A stretch of 6,425 nt of DNA from an uncultured Pseudomonadota bacterium (GTDB lineage Bacteria; SAR324; NAC60-12), in assembly GCA_913056375.1 (NCBI GenBank), contig CAJXNF010000170.1, forward strand, positions 1 through 6,425, read 5' to 3'. Positions 1 to 5,691 of this stretch are shown here, in pieces. The notes beneath the pieces were generated by a model that saw nothing but the letters and a program-made list of their open reading frames with translations, made no database searches and had not been told where the DNA came from. Within the stretch, counting starts at the first letter, position 1. The number at the start of each line of letters is the position of its first letter. A program made the position numbers and the translations under genes.

Positions 1-189
1 GAAATTCTTCAATATCTTGAACTGCCCAGAAACTCTTCCATATCGCTGAATAGTAGCCAGAATTCCTTGCGATGGGCCTCAGAGACGAAGATGATGCCTT
101 GGGTTATAACTGGCTCTTTTCATTTGTTAGGCGAGGTGCTGCCCCTCCTCTCTTTGGACCCTTGCACGAAAAACCTGCAAAACGGATAA
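1..189 (+). other. unassigned left edge; open frame running in from outside the window
   Basis: This stretch holds no gene I can name. In plus frame 1 it is open from the first base to a TAA at 187-189, giving a 62-residue carboxyl-terminal tail (begins EILQYLELPRN, ends DPCTKNLQNG) that stops 6 nt before the GTG of the next gene. It could be the end of an upstream plus-strand gene in the same operon. Against this, the minus strand carries a competing short open frame over about 24-125 (VITQGIIFVSEAHRKEFW and on) whose codons look at least as gene-like, but which is closed by a TGA upstream and has no good start codon. A TATAAC at 105-110 resembles a -10 box but has only a poor -35 partner (GAGACG, 82-87). 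The true content cannot be decided without sequence to the left. Confidence 0.2.
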
Positions 190-195
190 GCTGTT

Positions 196-1326
196 GTGCA
201 AAAATTTCTGAACTTTTTGATTATTTTTTTTGTTTCAAGTGTCCTGAATGGAGTCCTCGCATCAGAACAAATTGTGATTACGGCGGATCGACTGAATGTG
301 CGAGATGGAGTTTGGGGTAAAAAACTCGGGAAAGTCTTTGAGGGCCAACAGTTTGAAGTCAGGCAGAAAAAAGAGGAGTGGGCAAAGATTGAATTTGAGC
401 TAGGAAAGTTTGGCTGGATTTCATTGGATTACGCCAGGCCAGCTTTGCAAACCACCTCAAAGAATAATGTTTCTGTTAGTCAGTTCTGTGCAAAAGTGGA
501 TACGGAATTCAAAAAACTGGGTTGGAAAGATCTACGATGTAACGCTGATGATTGGCAGGCCACATGGCATTCAGAAAAAGGGCAACCTCTAATCTACAAA
601 GTTTTTGGGGACGAAAGCTCCACACATACAACTTTGTTAATGTGCTCTGTCCATTCTGACGAAGATACGACCTATCATTGCTTCCGCTTCATGGAGTTGC
701 TGCGTTCAAATCAGGAATTGATTCAGCAGCGGCTTGTTCTGATACCATTGCTCAATCCAGATGGATTTTTTAGTCAACCCAGATCACGAACAAATGCAAA
801 CGGGGTAGATTTGAATCGCAATCTACCAACGAAAGACTGGGCAACTTTGGCTCACAGACAATGGAAGTGGTCCTACCAACAAAATCCGCGCTACAACCCT
901 GGTAAGGGAGCTGGTTCAGAAAAAGAAAATCAATTCCTCGTCAGCTTAATCCTCCAATACAAACCGGATAAAATTGTTTCCCTGCATTCCCCATTGGATT
1001 TCCTGGATCTGGATTACATGGATAAGCGAGAAGGTGATGAAGAATTACTGGCTGTGCGGAAACGTGCTTGGTTTCAGGCACAGAGTTTTGCTGAGCAGAG
1101 TGGGACGCGTTTCCGTGATTATCGGACTTTTCCAGGGAGTCTCGGAAGATTTGGGGATGAGTGGAAAATTCCGATCTACACCTTGGAATTTCCGGAGAAG
1201 CCAGGAAGTCAAGCGGCCAACGAATTCGAGCGCTTCAAATCAGCGATGCTGGAACTGTTCAATACCAACCTAAGCACTCAGCCAACGGCACTGAACAATG
1301 AACAAGACAAAGATCAGTTGCTATAA
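196..1326 (+). CDS. exported SH3b-domain M14 zinc carboxypeptidase (MpaA/DacF-like murein peptide peptidase)
   Basis: Predicted zinc metallopeptidase of 376 aa, probably acting in the periplasm on peptidoglycan peptides. Residues 1-22 form a signal peptide (hydrophobic core, likely cleavage after VLA). Residues about 24-82 form a bacterial SH3 domain (LNVRDG near 33, GWISLDYA near 73), a fold common in wall-binding proteins. The M14 domain spans about 120-355. Zinc ligands are H153 and E156 (HSDE, the HxxE motif) and H264 (VSLHSP). Substrate-binding elements are NPDG (187-190) and the RTNANGVDLNRN segment (198-209), and the catalytic glutamate is probably E331 (YTLEF). All key residues are present, so it should be active. 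The family includes MpaA, which cuts the gamma-D-Glu-diaminopimelate bond, and the helical-shape enzymes Csd4/Pgp1; the exact bond cut here is inferred. The start is GTG at 196 because a TAA lies in frame at 187-189 and the signal peptide begins there; GGAT at 184-187 is a weak Shine-Dalgarno. The gene converges on the next with a 3-nt gap. Confidence 0.85.
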   Translation: MQKFLNFLIIFFVSSVLNGVLASEQIVITADRLNVRDGVWGKKLGKVFEGQQFEVRQKKEEWAKIEFELGKFGWISLDYARPALQTTSKNNVSVSQFCAKVDTEFKKLGWKDLRCNADDWQATWHSEKGQPLIYKVFGDESSTHTTLLMCSVHSDEDTTYHCFRFMELLRSNQELIQQRLVLIPLLNPDGFFSQPRSRTNANGVDLNRNLPTKDWATLAHRQWKWSYQQNPRYNPGKGAGSEKENQFLVSLILQYKPDKIVSLHSPLDFLDLDYMDKREGDEELLAVRKRAWFQAQSFAEQSGTRFRDYRTFPGSLGRFGDEWKIPIYTLEFPEKPGSQAANEFERFKSAMLELFNTNLSTQPTALNNEQDKDQLL

Positions 1327-1349
1327 GGCTTAGCCGTAAGCCGCTTTTT
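1327..1349 (+). terminator. intrinsic terminator of the M14 peptidase gene, inside the opposing gene
   Basis: A perfect 6-bp stem, GGCTTA (1327-1332) and TAAGCC (1337-1342), encloses a GCCG loop and is followed by GC and five T (1345-1349). It begins directly after the TAA of the plus-strand peptidase gene. The minus strand has no T-run after the same hairpin, so it should work in the plus direction only. The stem overlaps the last codons and stop of the convergent minus-strand gene. The stem is short, so strength is uncertain. Confidence 0.55.
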
Positions 1350-1641
1350 CCACAAACAACTCAAGTTGGCCTTCAACCAAGTCTGTACGCCGGTAGAGTT
1401 CGTTGGTTAGCTTGCGAATCAATCGAACATCCTCCCCATCAAGTTTCCCGTCTCCAGTGACATCCTGAAAAACATGGATGTTGTTAGCGAGGCCCGTGTG
1501 ATCATTATCAACTGCCAAAGCGACTGCTCTACCATTTGGGTCTACGAAAGAGATCATATCAATCTTACCGTCTTGGTTCGTATCGATCAAATTGGCGTAG
1601 ACATAGACGCCCAGTTTCTCATCGTTTTCTGCTTCGCTCAT
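1330..1641 (-). CDS. small dockerin/EF-hand-like calcium-binding protein
   Basis: This encodes a 103-aa protein I cannot assign to a named family beyond its calcium-loop motifs. The clearest is DVTGDGKLDGEDVRLIRKL at 60-78, which matches the dockerin/EF-hand loop pattern (acidic or polar residues at loop positions 1, 3, 5, 9 and 12: D60, T62, D64, D68, D71) followed by the helix. A second loop, DTNQDGKID at 20-28, has good ligands at 1, 3, 5 and 9 but serine at 12. The segment between (DPNGRAVALAVDNDHTG) is degenerate. There is no signal peptide or membrane segment, so it is predicted cytoplasmic, unlike cellulosomal dockerins. The ATG at 1639-1641 is the only reasonable start because a TAG lies five codons upstream in frame. 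No strong ribosome site is visible. It is convergent with the peptidase gene and divergent from the acetolactate synthase gene, so it is probably a single-gene unit. The motif is clear; the function is unknown. Confidence 0.7.
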   Translation of the reverse strand: MSEAENDEKLGVYVYANLIDTNQDGKIDMISFVDPNGRAVALAVDNDHTGLANNIHVFQDVTGDGKLDGEDVRLIRKLTNELYRRTDLVEGQLELFVEKAAYG

Positions 1642-1712
1642 GAAAGTTCTTTTCTAAGGTCAAGGTTGGTGAACTCTGGTAAAAACTTTACTTTCTTTGC
1701 CCATACCTTAAG

Positions 1713-1733
1713 TTAGCGCAATTGCCATGCTAA
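1713..1733. promoter_or_regulatory. inverted repeats in the divergent spacer, possible operator
   Basis: TTAGC (1713-1717) and GCTAA (1729-1733) form an inverted repeat with an 11-nt spacer. Inside it sits an 8-nt perfect palindrome, GCAATTGC (1718-1725), which is not on the same centre. The elements overlap the candidate -35 box of the acetolactate synthase gene, where a regulator could block or assist transcription. Arms this short occur by chance, so this is only a suggestion. Confidence 0.2.
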
Positions 1734-1749
1734 AGCTGGCTGATTTAAC
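1722..1749 (+). promoter_or_regulatory. candidate sigma-70-type promoter of the acetolactate synthase gene
   Basis: TTGCCA (1722-1727, five of six matches to TTGACA) lies 16 nt before TTTAAC (1744-1749, four of six matches to TATAAT). Transcription would begin near 1756, leaving a leader of about 18 nt that still contains the AGGAT ribosome site at 1762-1766. The match is moderate and found by eye in the spacer between two divergent genes. Confidence 0.3.
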
Positions 1750-1773
1750 GTTGAATGTTACAGGATAGTCACT

Positions 1774-3417
1774 ATGAAAGCATCTGATTTATTCGTCAAG
1801 GCTCTTGAAGCAGAGGGTGTGGAATATATCTTCGGCATCCCTGGAGAGGAAAATCTAGATTTTCTAGACTCTTTGAGGAACTCAAAAATTAAATTGATTC
1901 TTACGCGCCATGAACAGGCTGCTGGATTTATGGCTGCCACCTATGTCCGCCTGACCGGAAGAGCTGGCGTATGTCTTTCAACGCTTGGCCCGGGTGCAAC
2001 CAATTTTGTGACTGCTGCAGCATATGGCCAATTGGGTGCGCTACCCATGTTGATGATCACAGGTCAGAAGCCAATCAAATCCAGTAAGCAGGGCAAGTTT
2101 CAGATCGTCGATGTTGTCGAAATGATGAAACCTCTGACGAAGTATACTCAGCAGATTGTCGGAGGAGATAATATCCCTTCACGCGTTCATGAGGCCTTCC
2201 GGCTTGCAGAGGAAGAACGACCCGGAGCGACTCACCTTGAGCTTCCAGAGGATATCGCCCGAGATGAAACAGATGCAGATCTTTTACCCAAAAGACATGT
2301 ACGCAGACCGATTGCTGAGCAGAAATCAATCCACCAAGCCGTGGAAGCGTTGCAGAAGGCTAAACACCCACTTCTATTGATTGGCGCGGGAGCGAATCGT
2401 AAGCAAACTGCCAGAATGCTCCGTGATTTTGTTGATGAGTTTCAAATTCCCTTCTTTAGCACACAGATGGGCAAAGGGGTTCTGGATGAACGAGATCCAC
2501 TCTTTTTGGGGAACGCTGCTCTCTCCGATGGGGACTTCCTGCATCGAGCGATTGCGCATTCTGACCTGATTCTCAATGTGGGGCATGATGTGGTTGAGAA
2601 GCCACCTTTCTTCATGCACGTTGATGATGGCCGAACTGTCATTCATGTCAACTTCCGGACTGCCGAAGTAGATCCCGTTTACTTCCCTCAAGTCGAGGTA
2701 GTGGGAGATATTGCCAATAGCGTCTGGCAGATCAAGCAAGCCTTGACCGCACAGGAACACTGGGACTTCAACTACTTCCTACAAATTCGAGAAAGAGTGG
2801 AGGCTCATTTGTTGGAAGGTGCCGATGATCCACGTTTCCCGATCTACCCGCAGCGCTTGGTTGCCGATATCCGCAAGGTGATGCCAGATGATGGAATCAT
2901 CGCCCTGGATAACGGTGTCTACAAGATCTGGTTTGCCCGCAACTACCGCGCACACCTGCCCAATACGGTATTGCTTGATAACGCTTTGGCGACGATGGGA
3001 GCTGGTTTGCCCTCCGCGTTGGCAGCACAAATTGTCTTCCCGGAAAGAAGAGTGATGGCGATTTGTGGGGATGGAGGCTTCCTCATGAACTCGGCTGAGA
3101 TGGAAACAGCAGTTCGCTTGAAGCTCAACCTGATTGTCCTAATTCTGAGGGATAATTCGTATGGGATGATCAAGTGGAAGCAGTCGAACATGGGCTTCCC
3201 GAATTGGGGTCTGGACTTCGGCAATCCAGATTTCGTGAAGTACGCTGAGAGTTATGGGGCTCATGGTCACCGAGTGGCCAGTGCCGAGGGATTGGCTCCG
3301 CTATTGGAACAATGCTATCAGGCAGGAGGAGTGCATCTGGTGGAAGCGCCAGTGGACTACAGCGAAAACGACAGAATCCTCAACCACGAAATCAAGGAAC
3401 TCAGCGCCAAGCTCTGA
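1774..3417 (+). CDS. ilvB: acetolactate synthase, large (catalytic) subunit type TPP enzyme
   Basis: Thiamine-diphosphate enzyme of 547 aa, predicted to condense two pyruvates to 2-acetolactate and CO2 in the cytoplasm, at the entry to valine/leucine synthesis or to acetoin formation. The three family domains are in order. The amino-terminal pyrimidine-binding domain (about 1-165) has GIPGEEN at 21-27, the cofactor-activating E47 in RHEQ and LSTLGPGATN at 68-77. The central domain covers about 186-320. The carboxyl TPP-binding domain (about 365-535) has the GDG motif at 432-434 and N461 in RDNSYG, the usual GDG-to-N metal/diphosphate spacing. Length is normal. The central domain reads VGHDVVEKPPFF where FAD-dependent anabolic enzymes carry RFDDR, so it resembles the catabolic/AlsS-like branch. 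No small-subunit gene (ilvN/ilvH), ilvC or acetolactate decarboxylase gene is adjacent; the gene is monocistronic here, ending 12 nt from convergent queF. The ATG at 1774 is preceded by AGGAT with 7-nt spacing. Glyoxylate carboligase or pyruvate oxidase would be the main alternatives. Confidence 0.88.
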   Translation: MKASDLFVKALEAEGVEYIFGIPGEENLDFLDSLRNSKIKLILTRHEQAAGFMAATYVRLTGRAGVCLSTLGPGATNFVTAAAYGQLGALPMLMITGQKPIKSSKQGKFQIVDVVEMMKPLTKYTQQIVGGDNIPSRVHEAFRLAEEERPGATHLELPEDIARDETDADLLPKRHVRRPIAEQKSIHQAVEALQKAKHPLLLIGAGANRKQTARMLRDFVDEFQIPFFSTQMGKGVLDERDPLFLGNAALSDGDFLHRAIAHSDLILNVGHDVVEKPPFFMHVDDGRTVIHVNFRTAEVDPVYFPQVEVVGDIANSVWQIKQALTAQEHWDFNYFLQIRERVEAHLLEGADDPRFPIYPQRLVADIRKVMPDDGIIALDNGVYKIWFARNYRAHLPNTVLLDNALATMGAGLPSALAAQIVFPERRVMAICGDGGFLMNSAEMETAVRLKLNLIVLILRDNSYGMIKWKQSNMGFPNWGLDFGNPDFVKYAESYGAHGHRVASAEGLAPLLEQCYQAGGVHLVEAPVDYSENDRILNHEIKELSAKL

Positions 3418-3429
3418 TCCCTTTCAGGC

Positions 3430-3840
3430 TCAATCCTGATCCTTTGAATCGACCGTACAGGTCGTGTCAATTCCTCCGCGAGTGGCGTAGGTCGTTCTGA
3501 TCTGCAGCCACTCCGGATCCAGTAACTTCCAAAGATCCTCAAAAATCCTAGCAGTCACTGCCTCCTGAAAGATCCCAACGTTGCGAAAGCTGATGAAGTA
3601 GTATTTCAGCGATTTCAGCTCAACGAGTTTTGTTTTAGGGATGTACTCCACCCAAACAATCCCCGTGTCCGGTAGGCCAGAAAAAGGGCAGACAGCTGCA
3701 AATTCCTTCAGTTCATAGCAGACTCGCTGTCGGGGGCCTTCGTAGCGAAAGGTCTCCAACCAATCCTGACGAATCTTTGACTCATCCTCCATTGGCAAGA
3801 CGAGTCCTTCGGCGTAATCCGTGTTGAGTACATCAGCCAT
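3430..3840 (-). CDS. queF: NADPH-dependent 7-cyano-7-deazaguanine (preQ0) reductase QueF, short type
   Basis: QueF reduces the nitrile of preQ0 to the amine preQ1 with NADPH, in the cytoplasmic route to the tRNA wobble base queuosine. It is 136 aa, the single-domain (YkvM-type) length of the tunnelling fold. The nucleophilic cysteine is C51 and the acid D58, in EFAAVCPFSGLPD. The QueF signature ELKSLKYY (74-81), linked to NADPH use, is intact, followed by SFRNVGIFQE (84-93) and RGGID (121-125). The substrate-binding E93 is kept, but the residue before it, histidine in the Bacillus subtilis and E. coli enzymes (FHE), is Q92 here. The reading frame starts at the ATG 3838-3840, overlapping the end of the SurA-like gene by 8 nt. 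No clear Shine-Dalgarno is seen beyond AAGGG some 9 nt upstream, so coupled translation is likely. It is last in the minus-strand cluster. GTP cyclohydrolase FolE shares the fold but lacks this signature. Confidence 0.92.
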   Translation of the reverse strand: MADVLNTDYAEGLVLPMEDESKIRQDWLETFRYEGPRQRVCYELKEFAAVCPFSGLPDTGIVWVEYIPKTKLVELKSLKYYFISFRNVGIFQEAVTARIFEDLWKLLDPEWLQIRTTYATRGGIDTTCTVDSKDQD

Positions 3841-4756
3841 TCCAGCCCTTGGGAAAGGGATTCACAGTGATCTGGGCCTTCTCCCGTAGCTCGGCAATAT
3901 AATCTTCAACCGCCTGTTGTCGAACTTGCTGAAAGGCTTGTTCTTCAAACTGCTTACGCTGTGATTCGTTCAGGGCGTTGCACTTCAACGCATCGGGTAG
4001 CACCTCTGATTGAACCATTAGCAGGTGGGTTCCAAATTCAGTCTCCAGCGGATCACTCAATTGCCCAACTTCCAGCTGGAACGCCACCTTTTCAATCGCA
4101 GGCAATAATTCTCCCTTACGGAACTGACCCAGCCTTCCGCCGTTTCTCTCGGCAGCAGGATCATCAGACAGAGCCTTGGCCATCTCTTCGAAGGCCATCC
4201 CTTTTTCAAATTGCTCCTGGATGATCTTAATTCTTTCTGGGATTTCCTCACCTCGGAGCAGAATCTGGGCAAGCTCAATCTGCCGCAATTCTACCGTTTG
4301 CAGCTTGCAAAGCTTGGCAATCTCTTTTTCGCCGACCCTCACCTTGGTGTCCACCTCACGGGCAAGTAATCGTTGGCGTCGGAAATCATCTGCAATCTGG
4401 TCCTGCAGAATCTTGTCGTTGACAGTCCTCAGTTTAGGGTTTTGTTCCCGCAACAGGCCGATCCGTTCCTGAACTTCATCGGCAGACGCATCAATCTTTA
4501 GGGTTTTTGCCCGTGAACGCAGCAACAACTCTGCGATCAATCGTTGCTCCACACGCTTGGAAATCTCTGCTTCGTCTAGCGTTTGGCCTTCCTGCAGAAC
4601 TTGCTGGCGCAAGGCATTTCTGGCTTCTTCAGCCTCACTGAAGGTAAACACCTGCTGGTTGACGATCAGGTAGATGCCATCAACGATCAAAGGGGCTGCG
4701 CTGAGGGAGGAAAATCCCAGCATGCAGCAGCTAAATAGTCCCAAAAGTTTTTTCAT
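3833..4756 (-). CDS. surA: SurA-like periplasmic chaperone / parvulin peptidyl-prolyl isomerase
   Basis: Predicted periplasmic chaperone of 307 aa that helps outer-membrane proteins fold. Residues 1-20 form a signal peptide (MKKLLGLF start, likely cut after SLSA). The SurA amino-terminal chaperone region follows (about 25-150): VDGIYLIVNQQVFTFSEAEE, then the helix with EQRLIAELLL and the segment up to VRVGEKEIAKL. A single parvulin domain covers about 157-252 (LAQILL, FEEMAKALSDDPAA, NGGRLGQF, FGTHLLMV). A carboxyl helix (265-296) completes the chaperone core. E. coli SurA has about 428 aa and two parvulin domains, so this is a one-domain version. The usual first histidine (LxHIL) is Q164 here, while H244 is kept, so isomerase activity may be weak or absent. 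The ATG is at 4754-4756, only 2 nt after the stop of the upstream gene and with no visible Shine-Dalgarno, which suggests translational coupling. PpiD/PrsA-type parvulins are alternatives, but there is no membrane anchor or convincing lipobox. Confidence 0.85.
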   Translation of the reverse strand: MKKLLGLFSCCMLGFSSLSAAPLIVDGIYLIVNQQVFTFSEAEEARNALRQQVLQEGQTLDEAEISKRVEQRLIAELLLRSRAKTLKIDASADEVQERIGLLREQNPKLRTVNDKILQDQIADDFRRQRLLAREVDTKVRVGEKEIAKLCKLQTVELRQIELAQILLRGEEIPERIKIIQEQFEKGMAFEEMAKALSDDPAAERNGGRLGQFRKGELLPAIEKVAFQLEVGQLSDPLETEFGTHLLMVQSEVLPDALKCNALNESQRKQFEEQAFQQVRQQAVEDYIAELREKAQITVNPFPKGWNG

Positions 4757-4758
4757 GG

Positions 4759-5577
4759 TTAGTTGCGATAGTTCAGGTTCATCGAGCCATAGGGCTTGGG
4801 TCGGTAGTCTTCCGCCAATTGTTTTAAACGCCGCCAGGGCAGCCGAGAAAGTTCTTTGAGCTTTTTGATGTTCCGACGCTGAAAAAGCCGATCAGCCAAG
4901 TAAAATTCAGTAGCCATTGGATACTTGATCTTCTGGCTGCCATAGCCCACCTCTTCAAAGTTCTTGAAGCGGATACTTAGTAACTGGGTGGAACCGTCTG
5001 GAACATTGATCGGGAAATTGATGGACTCAATGCGGTTGGCAGCAGTGTTCATCAACAGGTGGGGCCCATGTTCGGGATGCCCAAAGCGGTGGTAGACGTT
5101 CCCGTCCGGTGCGAGGTACATCGTGTGAGTATTGGCAGGAATTTCCAACTCCTTGAGCGCTGCCCGAAAATGCTCCAGATCATGGCTGAAGAAGAAGATA
5201 TAGTAGGGTCTCAGATCCATCCACTCGAAGCGTCGATTTTTCGCAATGTGTTCGTTGATCCGGGTTCCTTCAACTTCGTAGAAGTAGTGGAGCATCACCC
5301 CTTCTAAGTTCATGGTCTCTACAGTCAGGTATTCGTCGTTCTTCCAGTGAACCAACTGTTTGTAGGCCAGATGGGGAATCTCCAGTGGTGTCCCGTCTTC
5401 CAATTGCCGAAAGGGATCAAACACCTGAACCTCCGCCTCGTAACTGGCGCGCTCCCACTTGATCTTGTCCTGGAACTGGTCCACGACATCAATCCAGTCT
5501 GGTTGGTAGGCCAACAACGCTGGGACAGAGAGGATGTGAAAGCAGGCAAAAAGCAGGAAAAGACGATGGAGTTTCAC
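4759..5577 (-). CDS. exported protein of unknown function, first gene of the surA-queF cluster
   Basis: This encodes a 272-aa protein I do not recognise by sequence. Residues 1-23 form a clear signal peptide (MKLHRLFLLF start, likely cut after ALLA), with no lipobox cysteine and no further membrane segment, so a soluble periplasmic location is predicted. The mature part is rich in aromatic residues and alternating polar/hydrophobic strands: YEAEVQVFDPF at 46-56, EYLTVETMNLEGVMLHYFYEVEG at 82-104, SIRFKNF near 201 and KIKYPMATEFYLADR at 216-230. It ends in a basic helix (about 231-258). This pattern recalls LolA/LolB-like beta-sheet lipid carriers, whose chain often closes with a similar strand, but that is a fold guess only. 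The start is GTG at 5575-5577, chosen because the signal peptide begins there; the frame is open back to a TGA at 5623-5625 but has no ATG in between, and no good Shine-Dalgarno is seen. The gene stops 2 nt before the SurA-like gene, pointing to a linked envelope role. Confidence 0.8.
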   Translation of the reverse strand: MKLHRLFLLFACFHILSVPALLAYQPDWIDVVDQFQDKIKWERASYEAEVQVFDPFRQLEDGTPLEIPHLAYKQLVHWKNDEYLTVETMNLEGVMLHYFYEVEGTRINEHIAKNRRFEWMDLRPYYIFFFSHDLEHFRAALKELEIPANTHTMYLAPDGNVYHRFGHPEHGPHLLMNTAANRIESINFPINVPDGSTQLLSIRFKNFEEVGYGSQKIKYPMATEFYLADRLFQRRNIKKLKELSRLPWRRLKQLAEDYRPKPYGSMNLNYRN

Positions 5578-5627
5578 GTTCAGCTGAAGCGGGAAGAGAA
5601 GAATTTTCAGTAGCTTGGGAATTCAAC

Positions 5628-5656
5628 AATTTATGCTAGGATGTCTCTCTTCGCAA
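5628..5656 (-). promoter_or_regulatory. candidate promoter of the minus-strand envelope/queF cluster
   Basis: Reading the minus strand, TTGCGA (5656-5651) lies 17 nt before TAAATT (5633-5628); each box has four of six consensus matches and the spacing is ideal. Transcription would start near 5621, giving a leader of about 44 nt before the GTG at 5577. It lies in the 114-nt spacer shared with divergent hisC, and a plus-strand TATGCT (5632-5637), a possible -10 for hisC, overlaps it but has no good -35. Found by eye; moderate to low support. Confidence 0.28.
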
Positions 5657-5691
5657 GCACAAACCGGCCCAACTTTTTTTATGGAAACTTC

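Noticed and set aside
72..320. Plus-strand 82-codon frame beginning with ATG at 72
   Set aside because: It overlaps the start and signal peptide of the well-supported peptidase gene in another frame and shows no recognisable protein features.
3415..3447. TCAGG/CCTGA hairpin and a repeated TGATCC between the ends of the acetolactate synthase and queF genes, as a bidirectional terminator
   Set aside because: The stem is only 5 bp with a 6-nt loop and no T-run follows on either strand, so termination there is not supported.
3961..4472. Plus-strand frames opposite the SurA-like gene
   Set aside because: They are antisense to a gene with clear domain motifs, have low-complexity serine/arginine-rich translations and no ribosome sites.
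4724..4732. Lipobox (LFSC) making the SurA-like protein a lipoprotein
   Set aside because: The preceding segment is only about 9 residues, with phenylalanine at -2; a normal cleavage after SLSA fits better.
5674..5680. Run of seven T before the hisC start as a terminator
   Set aside because: No GC-rich hairpin precedes it on the plus strand, and it sits in a divergent spacer where no upstream plus-strand transcript needs to end.
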